NCBI RefSeq assembly: GCF_021532275.1
Contig: NZ_JACBOT010000021.1
Span: 1 to 64,000, forward strand
Reading direction: 5' to 3'
DNA: 64,000 nt
DNA from: Brevibacterium sp. UCMA 11754
Lineage (GTDB): Bacteria > Actinomycetota > Actinomycetes > Actinomycetales > Brevibacteriaceae
Shown here: positions 23,008 to 34,157 of the stretch, piece after piece
How the letters are laid out: every line of letters begins with the position of its first letter
How positions within the stretch are numbered: position 1 is the stretch's first letter
Program-made: the position numbers and the translations under genes
The notes under the pieces: model-generated
Databases searched by the model: none
What the model saw: the letters and a program-made list of their open reading frames with translations, nothing else
Told to the model about the DNA's origin: nothing

Positions 23008-23808
23008 ATGCCCGAACAGTCGAATCCCGCACACTCGGATGCCTCCTCGGCGACTGCTCCGCGCGCGATCGCTGCCATCATCCCCGCGATGAACGAAGCC
23101 GATCGGATTGCAGCGACGGTGCGCAGCGCCAAGCAGATTCCCGGTGTCGACATCATCATGGTCGTCGATGACGGTTCTTCCGATGACACCGGTGCCCGCG
23201 CTCGCAGGGCCGGCGCCGAGGTGGTCACTCACCGCAAGAACAAAGGCAAGGCCGCGGCGATGATGACCGGCGCGTTCGCGATCCGCAATCGTGAGATCTC
23301 CGATTCGGATCCCGACCAGCACCCGCACCATCGCGCTCTCCTCTTCATCGACGGAGATCTGGAGGATTCAGCACTCAACACGGCCCCGCTCGCCGCGCCG
23401 GTTCTCGCCGGTGAAGCCGATATGACGATTGCGATCCTGCCCGCGCAGAAGCGCAAGGGCGGAGGGTTCGGCTTCGTCGTCGGGCTCGCGAAGAAGGGCA
23501 TCGCCGAACTCAGCGGATTCGAAGCGACTCAGCCGCTGTCGGGCATGCGCTGCCTGAGCCGTGAGGCCTTCGACGCAGCGCTGCCCTTCGCCGCCGGCTG
23601 GGGCGTTGAGACAGCCATGACGATCGACGTCGTCAATGCCGGGCTGCGGGTCGAGGAGGTCGAATGCGACCTCTACCATCGAGTCACCGGCAAGGGCCTC
23701 AAAGCACAGATGCACCGTGCGGCCCAGTACCGCGACGTCGCGCGTGCGATCTTCGTGCGCAGGCTGCGCGCCAAGAAGCTGCGCGACAAGAAGGAAGCCT
23801 CGATATGA
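23008..23808 (+). CDS. Family 2-like glycosyltransferase
   Basis: 266 residues from ATG 23008, which follows GGAGAAG. GT-A fold signals: AIAAIIPAMNEADRIAATVR (about 15-34), IIMVVDDGSSDDTGARAR, the KGKAAAM loop and a DxD-like metal site LFIDGDLEDS (about 111-120). The acceptor region has QPLSGMRCLSREAFDAALPF and GWGVETAMTIDVVNAGL. The closest functional relatives are polyprenyl-phosphate or glucosyl-3-phosphoglycerate type transferases, but no transmembrane segment is present and the substrate is open. It overlaps pheA by 4 bp (ATGA), so the two are co-transcribed, although no pathway link is evident. Confidence 0.8.
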   Translation: MPEQSNPAHSDASSATAPRAIAAIIPAMNEADRIAATVRSAKQIPGVDIIMVVDDGSSDDTGARARRAGAEVVTHRKNKGKAAAMMTGAFAIRNREISDSDPDQHPHHRALLFIDGDLEDSALNTAPLAAPVLAGEADMTIAILPAQKRKGGGFGFVVGLAKKGIAELSGFEATQPLSGMRCLSREAFDAALPFAAGWGVETAMTIDVVNAGLRVEEVECDLYHRVTGKGLKAQMHRAAQYRDVARAIFVRRLRAKKLRDKKEASI

Positions 23809-24743
23809 GCGCCGATCGCTACGCCTACCTGGGCCCCGAGGCCACATTCACCGAGGCAGCACTCCTGCAGTATCTCGACTCCCACGACCTGCGCTCGAGC
23901 GCGTTGACCCAGCCCATGCGCAATGGAACCGCAGCCTTGGAGGCCGTCCTCGACGGCGATTGCCTGGCTGCTGTGGTGCCGATCGAGAACTCCATCGAGG
24001 GCGGTGTTCCCGCCACCATCGACGCCCTGACCGATCATGGTCGGCTGCAGATCGTCGCCGAGGTGGTCGTGCCCGTTCGCTTCGTCCTGGCGGTGAAGCC
24101 GGGGACCGATCCCAGCACGCTGACTTCGTTCGGGTCCCACCCGCACGGTGAGGCTCAGGTGCGCACGTTCATGGCTGCGAACTTCCCCGATGCCGTCTAC
24201 CTCCCGACCTCCTCGACTGCCGCGGCCGCACGGGATCTGGCCAACGACGCCGCCGACCATGTGGCAGCCGTATGCCCTGCCATCGCCGCCGAACGCTACG
24301 GCCTCGAGATCCTCGCCAACGACATCGGGGAACGCCAGGACGCCGAGACCCGGTTCGTCGTCGTCACCCGTCCCGGCACCATTCCCCCGCCGACGGGGTC
24401 GGACAAAACCACGGTGGTAGCCTCACTGCGCTCCGACCGCGCCGGTGCTCTGCTGGAGATGCTCGAACAGTTCTCCAGCCGTGGTGTGAACATGTCGCGC
24501 ATCGAATCTCGGCCCACTGGTGACGGGCTCGGACTCTACCAATTCTCCATTGACTTGTTGGGCCATGTGCACGAGGCCAGAATGGCCGATGCCCTGCAGG
24601 GAGTCCACCGAGTGACCCGCAGTCTGAGCTTCCTCGGCAGCTATCCCAGTGCTTCGAAGACCACGGTGCCCCTCGATCCGACGACCACGGACGACTCATT
24701 CGCGGCCGCCTCCGCCTGGCTGGACTCGACGCTGAACGCCTGA
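23805..24743 (+). CDS. pheA: Prephenate dehydratase
   Basis: 312 residues. It converts prephenate to phenylpyruvate for phenylalanine. The catalytic domain shows AYLGPEATFTEAALLQYL (6-23), VVPIENSIEGGVPATIDAL (about 58-76) and RFVVVTR (the TRFxV motif, about 181-187). An ACT regulatory domain follows: KTTVVASLRSDRAGALLEML, SRGVNMSRIESRPT and LGLYQFSIDLLGH. The two-domain length is standard for the monofunctional enzyme and the ACT domain implies phenylalanine feedback. ATG 23805 overlaps the glycosyltransferase stop. A frame extending 5' to 23664 lies inside the previous gene and is rejected. Confidence 0.96.
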   Translation: MSADRYAYLGPEATFTEAALLQYLDSHDLRSSALTQPMRNGTAALEAVLDGDCLAAVVPIENSIEGGVPATIDALTDHGRLQIVAEVVVPVRFVLAVKPGTDPSTLTSFGSHPHGEAQVRTFMAANFPDAVYLPTSSTAAAARDLANDAADHVAAVCPAIAAERYGLEILANDIGERQDAETRFVVVTRPGTIPPPTGSDKTTVVASLRSDRAGALLEMLEQFSSRGVNMSRIESRPTGDGLGLYQFSIDLLGHVHEARMADALQGVHRVTRSLSFLGSYPSASKTTVPLDPTTTDDSFAAASAWLDSTLNA

Positions 24744-24758
24744 AGCCGCTGAGTTCGA

Positions 24759-24831
24759 GCCGCCGCGATCGTGCCGAGCTTCGCGTAGCCGCCGTGATTG
24801 TGCCGAGCTTCGCGTAGCCGCCGTGATTGTG
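24759..24831. repeat. 29-bp tandem repeat x2.5 after pheA
   Basis: Units at 24759-24787 and 24788-24816 (GCCGCCG..ATYGTGCCGAGC.. ending TTCGCGTA), and 15 bp of a third. Non-coding, directly before the terminator. Confidence 0.9.
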
Positions 24832-24873
24832 GACTCCCGTTCGAAATCCTTGCTGATATCGAACGGGAGTCCA
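24830..24873 (+). terminator. pheA operon terminator
   Basis: A perfect 15-bp stem TGGACTCCCGTTCGA / TCGAACGGGAGTCCA with a 14-nt loop, followed by CTTTC. Confidence 0.8.
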
Positions 24874-24970
24874 CTTTCAATCCTTGTGCGTGGGGGTTCT
24901 GCCGGCCCGGAGAACAGTAGTCTGAGTATGCACGGGTCGCACGGCCCACACATCGACGAAGGAGTCGCCC

Positions 24971-26788
24971 ATGGGAATCACTTCACCGGCCACCGGTTCA
25001 GAAGCGACCGGCACCAACAGCGCGCACGGCGGCACCGAGGCTTACGACGCAATCGTCGTCGGGGCCGGCCTGGCGGGACTCGTCGCCGCCTATGAGCTCA
25101 GTCTCGCCGGGAACAGAGTGCTCATCCTCGACCAGGAGAATCGGGCCAGCCTCGGCGGTCAGGCCTTCTGGTCCCTCGGTGGACTGTTCCTCGTCGACTC
25201 TCCCGAACAGCGCCGACTCGGTGTCCACGACTCGCTCGACCTGGCGCGCCAGGATTGGGCCACCTCGGCGGGCTTCGACCGGGACGAGGATCACTGGCCA
25301 CGGCAGTGGGCCGAGGCATATCTTGAGTTCGCCGCCGGAGACAAGCGCCGCTACCTGCATGATCTGGGACTGCGCCTGACACCGATCGTCGGGTGGGCAG
25401 AAAGAGGCGGGTCCGGTGCCTCCGAACATGGGAACTCCGTGCCGAGGTTCCACCTCACCTGGGGCACCGGCCCCGAGGTGGTCCGGGTCTTCCGCGAACC
25501 AGTGGAGCGGGCGGAATCCGCAGGCCTCGTGACGATGGGCTTCCGGCATCGAGTCGATGAGCTGATCGTCGAGGACCGCGGCACCGGTGAGGACGGTGGC
25601 CATGGCGACGGCAGCGGTGTCGTCGGGGTTCGCGGACGAACACTTGCCCCCAGCCACACCGGCAGAGGGGTCGCCTCAAACCGCGTGGAGCTCGGAGACT
25701 TCGAATTCCGTGCTCCCGCAGTCATCGTCACCAGCGGCGGCATCGGACACAATTTCGAACTCATGCGCCAGTACTGGCCGGTCGAGCGCCTCGGCGAATT
25801 TCCGCAGAGGATGCTCGCCGGAGTGCCTGCCCATGTCGACGGTCGCATGCTCTCCATCGCCGAGGACGCGGGTGCGAGGCTGATCAATCGGGACCGGATC
25901 TGGGCCTATACGGAGGGCATAGAGAATTGGAATCCGGTCTGGCCGAACCACGGGATCCGCATCATTCCAGGACCCTCGTCACTGTGGTTCGACGCCGAGG
26001 GCAATCGCTTCCCCGCACCGAACTATCCCGGGTTCGACACCAACCGGACCATGAAGACCATTATCTCGACCGGCCACGACTACTCGTGGTTCGTGCTCAA
26101 TGAGTCGATCATCCGCAAGGAGTTCGCACTCTCAGGCTCGGAGCAGAATCCCGACATCACGAAGAAGGACTGGCGCCTGACTCTCGACCGTGCCCGGTCC
26201 TCCGATGCGCCCGGCCCGGTCGAAGCGTTCAAACAGTTCGGTCCCGACTTCGTCGTCGCCGACACCACCGAAGAGCTGGTCGCCGGGATGAATGAACGCT
26301 CACGGGGCCCCGTCATCGATCATGACCACCTCGTCGAACAGATCGTCGAACGTGATCGCCAGATGGATCACACGTTCTCCAAGGACGCGCAGGTGCAGGC
26401 GATCCACAATGCCAGGAACTACCTCGGCGACAAGATCGTGCGGGTGCAGAAACCGCACAAGATCCTCGACCCCGCCCACGGACCACTCATCGCGGTACGT
26501 CTGAGTCTGCTCTCACGCAAGACGCTGGGCGGGTTGGAGACGAACCTCGACGCCCAGGTGATCGGGGGAAACGGCACACCGATTTCCGGACTCTACGCCG
26601 CCGGTGAGGTCACGGGGTTCGGGGGCGGAGGGATGCACGGCTACAACGCGCTCGAAGGGACGTTCCTGGGCGGGTGCATCTTCTCCGGAATGCGCGCCGG
26701 ACGGGCCGTGGCAGGAAGCTCGGAGGCCGGCCCGACCGCGGTCTGGTACGAGAGCGATACGTCTGACGGGGATCGAGCGGAGCGCTGA
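24971..26788 (+). CDS. FAD-binding dehydrogenase (3-ketosteroid dehydrogenase-like)
   Basis: 605 residues of the fumarate reductase / ketosteroid-dehydrogenase flavoprotein family. The N-terminal Rossmann motif is VVGAGLAGLVAAYELSLAG (about 29-47), with the ribose-binding LILDQEN. The C-terminal FAD motif is GLYAAGEVTGFGGGGMHGYN (about 538-557), followed by the ALEGTFLGGCIFSGMRAGR helix. The catalytic-domain segments ALIRKDWRLT-like KKDWRLTLDRAR and DHDHLVEQIVERDRQ are typical of uncharacterised FAD-binding dehydrogenases. It is followed 2 bp later by an SDR gene, so the two form an operon that may oxidise a cyclic or steroid-like substrate. Substrate is inferred only from family. Confidence 0.85.
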   Translation: MGITSPATGSEATGTNSAHGGTEAYDAIVVGAGLAGLVAAYELSLAGNRVLILDQENRASLGGQAFWSLGGLFLVDSPEQRRLGVHDSLDLARQDWATSAGFDRDEDHWPRQWAEAYLEFAAGDKRRYLHDLGLRLTPIVGWAERGGSGASEHGNSVPRFHLTWGTGPEVVRVFREPVERAESAGLVTMGFRHRVDELIVEDRGTGEDGGHGDGSGVVGVRGRTLAPSHTGRGVASNRVELGDFEFRAPAVIVTSGGIGHNFELMRQYWPVERLGEFPQRMLAGVPAHVDGRMLSIAEDAGARLINRDRIWAYTEGIENWNPVWPNHGIRIIPGPSSLWFDAEGNRFPAPNYPGFDTNRTMKTIISTGHDYSWFVLNESIIRKEFALSGSEQNPDITKKDWRLTLDRARSSDAPGPVEAFKQFGPDFVVADTTEELVAGMNERSRGPVIDHDHLVEQIVERDRQMDHTFSKDAQVQAIHNARNYLGDKIVRVQKPHKILDPAHGPLIAVRLSLLSRKTLGGLETNLDAQVIGGNGTPISGLYAAGEVTGFGGGGMHGYNALEGTFLGGCIFSGMRAGRAVAGSSEAGPTAVWYESDTSDGDRAER

Positions 26789-26790
26789 CC

Positions 26791-27603
26791 ATGGTGAACA
26801 CGAACCTCACGGTGCTTGTCACCGGCGGCACCTCCGGCATCGGCGCCGCGCTGGTCAGAGTGCTGGCAGACAGAGGCTGCACGGTCCTGACCACGAGCCG
26901 AGACCCTGAGCGGATCGAGAAGTCCGAGCGGGTCCCCGGCGTGCGCTATCTGCAATTGGACCTCGCCGATCCCGACAGCGTCGAGGCTCTTGGAAACGAG
27001 GTCGCCGACATCGACGTTCTCGTCAACAACGCCGGCGAGAGTCAGTCCGGTCCTTTCGAGGAGCTTCCGCCCGAGGCCGTCGACCGACTGTTCCGCACGA
27101 ATGTCTTCGGACCTGTGCGGCTGAGCCAACTCGCCCTGCCCGGCATGCGCAAACGGCGTCGCGGCCGGATCATCATGGTCGGTTCCATGCTCGCCAGCTT
27201 CCCCCTGGCGCATCGCAGCTCCTACGTGGCGGCCAAGGCCGCCCTGCGCGGATTCGCCACAGCCGCGCGCCAAGAGCTCTCACCGTTCGGGGTGTGGATC
27301 AGCGTCGTCGAGCCCGGGTCCATCGCCACCGGCATCGGCAACCGGCGCACGAAGTACCTCGACCCCGGCTCCGTCTACACCGACGATGTGACCACGATGC
27401 TGGAACACCTCGATGACAACGAGCGGCAGGGAATCTCGCCCGAGACCGTCGCCGCAACCATCGTTAAGGCCATCGACACAGCAAGACCCCGCGAGTTCTA
27501 TGCTGTGGGCAGCAGGTCGCCGCTGCCGTTCCTGCTCAAACGAGCACTTCCGCGGAGCGTGGTGTCGCGGATCATCGCCGGCCAGCACGGGCTCAAGCGG
27601 TGA
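26791..27603 (+). CDS. SDR family oxidoreductase
   Basis: 270 residues. Classical SDR: VLVTGGTSGIGAALVRVLAD (8-27), the acidic-to-polar switch TTSRDPER, DVLVNNAGES (about 75-84), Ser in VGSMLAS, and SSYVAAKAALRGF with the catalytic Tyr and Lys (about 146-157). The C-terminal region RPREFYAVGSRSPLPFLLKRALPRSVVSRII is basic and hydrophobic, a feature of SDRs acting on lipid or steroid substrates. It starts 2 bp after the flavoprotein gene and is almost certainly co-translated with it. Confidence 0.88.
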   Translation: MVNTNLTVLVTGGTSGIGAALVRVLADRGCTVLTTSRDPERIEKSERVPGVRYLQLDLADPDSVEALGNEVADIDVLVNNAGESQSGPFEELPPEAVDRLFRTNVFGPVRLSQLALPGMRKRRRGRIIMVGSMLASFPLAHRSSYVAAKAALRGFATAARQELSPFGVWISVVEPGSIATGIGNRRTKYLDPGSVYTDDVTTMLEHLDDNERQGISPETVAATIVKAIDTARPREFYAVGSRSPLPFLLKRALPRSVVSRIIAGQHGLKR

Positions 27604-27647
27604 GTTCCCCACGATCCCACGGCCCTGGCTCGCGGCGCTGAGGTCAC

Positions 27648-27741
27648 GCTGAGCTGCTGAGCTGCTGAGCTGCTGAGCTGTTGAGGCTACTCACCGAGAG
27701 CTGCTGAGGCTGCTCACCGAGAGCGGAAGTTGACCCGAGAG
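27648..27741. repeat. 8-bp minisatellite and 23-bp repeat between convergent genes
   Basis: GCTGAGCT is repeated 4.7 times (27648-27685). It merges into an imperfect repeat containing GAGGCT(A/G)CTCACCGAGAGC (27683 and 27706). It lies between the SDR gene and the converging epimerase. No coding role. Confidence 0.85.
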
Positions 27742-27744
27742 CTG

Positions 27745-28677
27745 CTACTGGAATCGTGAGGGCAGGAGGAACTGCGTCGTCGAGATTCCCAGCACCCGCT
27801 GCTGACGAGTGAGATTGTAGGTGCGATCGTGCTGGAGGTACTCGACGAGGAACAACTCGGTGCTGTTGCCGCGTTTGAAGAATGTCTTGATCTTCAGCCC
27901 CAGCTTCGCAGCGAAGAGCGCCTTGTCCTTGGCGATCGCCTCGATGACGACTGGGTCGTACTCCATGCGCGCGAAGTGAGTGGACACGGCGTCCTTGAGC
28001 TTGTACGGGGTCGGATCGCCGATGTTGAACGGACCCGAGGCCGAAGGCACATCGACGCAGGCGATCGCCGCTCGCACGAGGTTGTCGATGTGGGTCAGGG
28101 TGAGCTTCTGCCTGCCGCCGCCGGGAAGTCGCAGGACCCCCTTCTTCGCCACTCGGCTCAGATACGGCATGAGCATCGACTCGCCGGGGCCGTAGATCGC
28201 AGCCGGCCTGAGGATCGCCGCATCGGGTCGGATCCGCGTCACGAGCTGCTCAGCCAGAGCGTGCGTCCTGGAGTAGGCATCGTGGAAATCGTTCGGGTCT
28301 TTGGGGCCGGCCTCTTCCCACAGGTCCGCATGATGCACGTTCGAGGAATAGACCGTCGTCGAGGAGATGTGTACGATCCGAGCCTTGGGGAATGCGTCGA
28401 GCACGTTTCTGGTGCCGGTGACCTTCACAGCGTAGAGCTCATCGTCATCGGCATTGACCTTCGAGATGCCCGCGCAGTGGAAGACCGCGGTGGCCTTCTT
28501 CGCCAGAGACTCCACCGCACCGTCCGCGGGTTCCGTGATATCCCACTCTTGGAAATTCACACCTAGGATCTCAGGATCGCGCCGCCCCAGGGCATAGACC
28601 GTCTCGTCCCTGGTCGCCAGGGCACGGGCGATGGCGCCACCGATGAAGCCGCTGGCTCCGGTCACGATTACCGCCAC
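27745..28677 (-). CDS. NAD-dependent epimerase/dehydratase family protein
   Basis: 310 residues, extended SDR. Cofactor motif VTGASGFIGGAIARAL (5-20), VFHCAGISKVNADDDELY (about 66-83), VKVTGTRNVLDAF, and HISSTTVYSSN for the catalytic Ser/Thr. The usual YxxxK is AYSRTHALAEQ here, so the catalytic Lys position is His, which is unusual for an active enzyme. The C-terminal domain has GPFNIGDPTPYKLKDAVSTH as in GDP/UDP-sugar or sterol-type epimerases. ATG at 28677 with GGAGGATCAG upstream. Monocistronic; divergence from typical catalysis is best treated as open. Confidence 0.82.
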   Translation of the reverse strand: MAVIVTGASGFIGGAIARALATRDETVYALGRRDPEILGVNFQEWDITEPADGAVESLAKKATAVFHCAGISKVNADDDELYAVKVTGTRNVLDAFPKARIVHISSTTVYSSNVHHADLWEEAGPKDPNDFHDAYSRTHALAEQLVTRIRPDAAILRPAAIYGPGESMLMPYLSRVAKKGVLRLPGGGRQKLTLTHIDNLVRAAIACVDVPSASGPFNIGDPTPYKLKDAVSTHFARMEYDPVVIEAIAKDKALFAAKLGLKIKTFFKRGNSTELFLVEYLQHDRTYNLTRQQRVLGISTTQFLLPSRFQ

Positions 28678-28754
28678 GTCTGATCCTCCATCATCGTCTG
28701 AAGCGTCTCATCCGGTTCATCCGAACAAGTTCACAGTCATAGGAAATCACACTG

Positions 28755-29534
28755 TCAGTCCCGATGCTGCCACTGAGGTTCTCTCTTGTGCAGAAATGCG
28801 TCGATTCCCTCTTGTGCATCGGCTGCGACGGCGTTGTGCGCCATCACCTCCGACATGTGCGCATAGGCGTCTGCCAGAGGCAGATCACGCTGTTCGTAGA
28901 ACGCTGCTTTGCCTACTGCCACTGTAGCCGACGAGGCTGACGCGACTTTCCGCGCCAGCTCGGCAGTCGCTGTCTCGAGTTCGTCATCGGCAACCACATC
29001 GGAGACCAGTCCGAATGTCAGTGCATCGGCCGCACTGAGAAAGTCTCCGGTCAGAAGCATCCGCAGCGCCGTCTTCGCCGGCACTGCCCGAGTCAGCGCC
29101 ACCATGGGAGTAGAGCAGAACAGGCCGATCTTCACCCCCGGCGTGGCGAATCGGGCCGACTGCGCAGCCACCGCCAGGTCGCAGCTGGCGACAAGCTGGC
29201 ACCCAGCTGCGGTCGCCACCCCTTGGACCTGCGCGATGACCGGCTGTGGGATCGACTGAATCAGCTGCATGAGTTCAGAACAGACGGCGAAGGTCTCCTG
29301 CTGCGACTCCAGCTTCGCCCCGCTGATCTCCTTGAGATTATGGCCGGAGCTGAATACGTGTCCTGCGGTGGACAGGATCACTGCACGGACGTCGGTGCGC
29401 TTCCCCACCTCGGCGAGGGTGGCGATGAGGTCATTCATCACGGAGCGCGACAGCGCGTTCCGAGTCTCCGGTTCGTTGATCGAAATCGTCGCGACTGCGT
29501 CCTCGGCCAGAGAGAATACAATTGAGTCAGACAT
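28755..29534 (-). CDS. Enoyl-CoA hydratase/isomerase family protein
   Basis: 259 residues, crotonase fold. The CoA/oxyanion regions are NEPETRNALSRSVMNDLIAT (about 20-39), HVFSSGHNLKEISG (about 59-72) and QVQGVATAAGCQLVASCDLA (about 102-121), followed by RFATPGVKIGLFCSTPMVALTRAVP. In the second catalytic region the acidic residues of classical hydratase are not obvious (GLFCSTPM), as in the ECHDC3-like subgroup, so the reaction may differ from straight hydration. ATG at 29534. Divergent from the antiporter. Confidence 0.88.
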   Translation of the reverse strand: MSDSIVFSLAEDAVATISINEPETRNALSRSVMNDLIATLAEVGKRTDVRAVILSTAGHVFSSGHNLKEISGAKLESQQETFAVCSELMQLIQSIPQPVIAQVQGVATAAGCQLVASCDLAVAAQSARFATPGVKIGLFCSTPMVALTRAVPAKTALRMLLTGDFLSAADALTFGLVSDVVADDELETATAELARKVASASSATVAVGKAAFYEQRDLPLADAYAHMSEVMAHNAVAADAQEGIDAFLHKREPQWQHRD

Positions 29535-29691
29535 AACAGCATTCTGCCAAAATATCGTTGGTCCGGCGCGGAAACCTGACGTGGATTTCCTTCGAGGTCC
29601 TCAGTTGGCACCCCTCGTGCAGACGATGCTGACTGACATCGATGCGTTAGTTCCGGTGCGCAGACATGCCACCATACCGAGGGAGACTGCC

Positions 29692-31269
29692 ATGACAACC
29701 CTGCTGATGATCATCGGATTCGGTGCCGCAACCAGCGTGGTCGTCGGCCTGGGCCAGAAGCTGCGCCTCCCCTGGCCCGCGCTGATGGTGGTCATCGGCA
29801 TCGCAGGTGCATTCATTCCCACGTTCGCCGAGATCACCATCGAGCCCGAGCTCATCCTGCCCCTGTTCCTGCCCCCGCTGCTGTTCGCGGCAGCACAGAA
29901 GACGTCATGGGCGCTCTTCGCCATCCGCTGGCGCACGATCCTGGGCATGGCAGTCGCCCTGGTCGGCGTGACGGTGGCGGCCGTAGCCGGGACCGCGGTG
30001 CTCCTCATTCCCGGAATCACCATCGCCGCTGCGGTGGCGCTGGGAGCCATGCTCGCCCCACCCGACCCCGTCGCCGTCGATGCGGTCGCAGGAACCGTGT
30101 CGATACCTCGGCGGATCATGTCGACCTTGCAGAGCGAGGGGCTGTTCAATGATGCCGCGTCACTCGTGATCTTCCAGACCGCGATGGCGGCGGCCATGGC
30201 CGACACCGAGGTGGACTTCGGGCAGCTGGCCCTGTCCTTCCTCATCTCTGCGATCATCGCCATCACGGTCGGCCTCGTCGTCGTGTTCATCGTGTGGTGG
30301 GTGATGGAGAAGATCGACCATACGATCGCCCGCTCCTCACTCATGCTCATGCTGCCCTTCGGCGTCTACCTCATCGCCGAGCACCTCCATGCCAGCGGTG
30401 TCATCGCCGTCGTCGTAGCCGCTCTCGAGGTGCGCCGACGCGACGTCGAGGCCAACTCAGCCGAACGCGTCACCCAGGCCTCGACATGGCAGGTCCTGGA
30501 GATGCTCATCACCGGCATCGCCTTCGGCCTCATCGGCCTCGACCTGCGCATGGTCGTCGAATCAGAGCATGCCGACCTGGGTCGAGCGGTGCTTGTGGGG
30601 CTGGGCATCGCGCTCATCGTCATTGCCGTGCGGTTCGGCTGGCTGCTCATCGGAACCGTGCTGGAGAACAAGCGCCGGGAGGAGGATCCGGATGCCGCAC
30701 CACTGAATATCAGGGATGCCACCCTCATGACCTGGGGCGGAATGCGCGGCTTGGCGACGATCGCCCTGGCTCTGTCGATTCCGGCAACCACCGCGACCGG
30801 CGAGCCGTTCCCCGGCCGCTCCTACATCCTCGTCGCGGCCGCCGTGATCCTGCTGGTCACCTTGGTGCTGGCCGGGCTCACCTTCCCCACCATCGTCAAC
30901 GTCCTCGGCATCGACGACGAGGCGGATAAGGAGCGAGCGGACACCGCGGAGATCGCACGCCGCGCGTACAAGGCCGCACTTCTCCAGATCAAGAACGACG
31001 ACAGCCTGCCCGACGAGGTGGCCGAGCCTCTGCGCGCACGCTTCAAGGTCCTCTACTCGCAGCTGTTGGGGACCTCTGACGACCAGGTCAGCTCGGAGCA
31101 GGCGACGACGCTGAAGGAGAACCGCGAGGCGATGGCGAAGGTGCAGACCAAGGCGCTGCAGTCCGCCCGCACGGAGGTGCTCAAGGCCCGACGCGAACGC
31201 GGTACCGATCCGGAGATCGCCGACAGGGTGCTGCGCCGCTTCGACCTCCAGTCAGTGCTGCTGAGGTGA
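29692..31269 (+). CDS. Na+/H+ antiporter, CPA1/NhaP type
   Basis: 525 residues from ATG 29692 (GAGGGAG upstream). About 12 hydrophobic segments lie in the first ~420 residues: LLMIIGFGAATSVVVGLGQK at the start, LILPLFLPPLLFAAAQKTSW, then the transport core LGAMLAPPDPVAVDAVAGTV and STLQSEGLFNDAASLVIF, where the ND pair in FNDA is the conserved ion-binding motif of CPA1 antiporters. WGGMRGLATIALALSIP is the other family hallmark. A cytoplasmic charged tail of about 110 residues follows. A frame extending back to 29269 runs antisense through the enoyl-CoA hydratase and is rejected. It exchanges Na+ (or K+) for H+. Confidence 0.9.
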   Translation: MTTLLMIIGFGAATSVVVGLGQKLRLPWPALMVVIGIAGAFIPTFAEITIEPELILPLFLPPLLFAAAQKTSWALFAIRWRTILGMAVALVGVTVAAVAGTAVLLIPGITIAAAVALGAMLAPPDPVAVDAVAGTVSIPRRIMSTLQSEGLFNDAASLVIFQTAMAAAMADTEVDFGQLALSFLISAIIAITVGLVVVFIVWWVMEKIDHTIARSSLMLMLPFGVYLIAEHLHASGVIAVVVAALEVRRRDVEANSAERVTQASTWQVLEMLITGIAFGLIGLDLRMVVESEHADLGRAVLVGLGIALIVIAVRFGWLLIGTVLENKRREEDPDAAPLNIRDATLMTWGGMRGLATIALALSIPATTATGEPFPGRSYILVAAAVILLVTLVLAGLTFPTIVNVLGIDDEADKERADTAEIARRAYKAALLQIKNDDSLPDEVAEPLRARFKVLYSQLLGTSDDQVSSEQATTLKENREAMAKVQTKALQSARTEVLKARRERGTDPEIADRVLRRFDLQSVLLR

Positions 31270-31289
31270 GGCAGACCCACTCGCTTTTT

Positions 31290-31318
31290 CAAAGTTGAGT
31301 GGAATAGACTCAACTTTG
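31290..31318. promoter_or_regulatory. HAIR element (HspR operator) upstream of clpB
   Basis: CAAAGTTGAGT (31290-31300), a 7-nt spacer and ACTCAACTTTG (31308-31318), 73 bp before the clpB start. The core TTGAGT-N7-ACTCAA is the known HspR-associated inverted repeat that represses chaperone genes in actinobacteria (consensus CTTGAGT-N7-ACTCAAG). The arms are perfect over 11 bp. Confidence 0.88.
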
Positions 31319-31391
31319 TTGGTGTTGAACTCTTCGAGAGCAACTGCTGTTCACAGAACAGCTGCGAAGAACATCTGTGAAGGAGATGCGC

Positions 31392-33992
<2,601 letters not shown>

Positions 33993-34012
33993 CGCGCATC
34001 GGTGAGGATGTT

Positions 34013-34064
34013 CAGGTTAGGGAACAGTACATGGGTTGCAACCTGTGTACTGTTCCCTAACCTG
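34013..34064. terminator. 52-bp near-perfect palindrome after clpB
   Basis: Arms of 26 bp (starting CAGGTTAGGGAACAGTACA) that are exact reverse complements except at two adjacent central positions. It is 20 bp after the clpB stop and faces a converging gene, so a bidirectional terminator is likely. The symmetrical, loop-free form would also allow a cruciform or protein site. Confidence 0.75.
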
Positions 34065-34157
34065 AGTCATCCCCGGACCGCTCCTCGCCGCGACCTGTAT
34101 CAGCGCACACTACGTGCGCAGTCCCAGCACTTGGCCTCCGGAGCGACATTTAAGCGG

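Noticed and set aside
24759..24831. tRNA or small RNA gene after pheA
   Set aside because: The stretch is a 29-bp tandem repeat followed by a plain terminator hairpin; no cloverleaf can be drawn.
29269..29691. 5' extension of the Na+/H+ antiporter gene
   Set aside because: The extension is antisense to the enoyl-CoA hydratase and adds no membrane segments. ATG 29692 has a good ribosome site.
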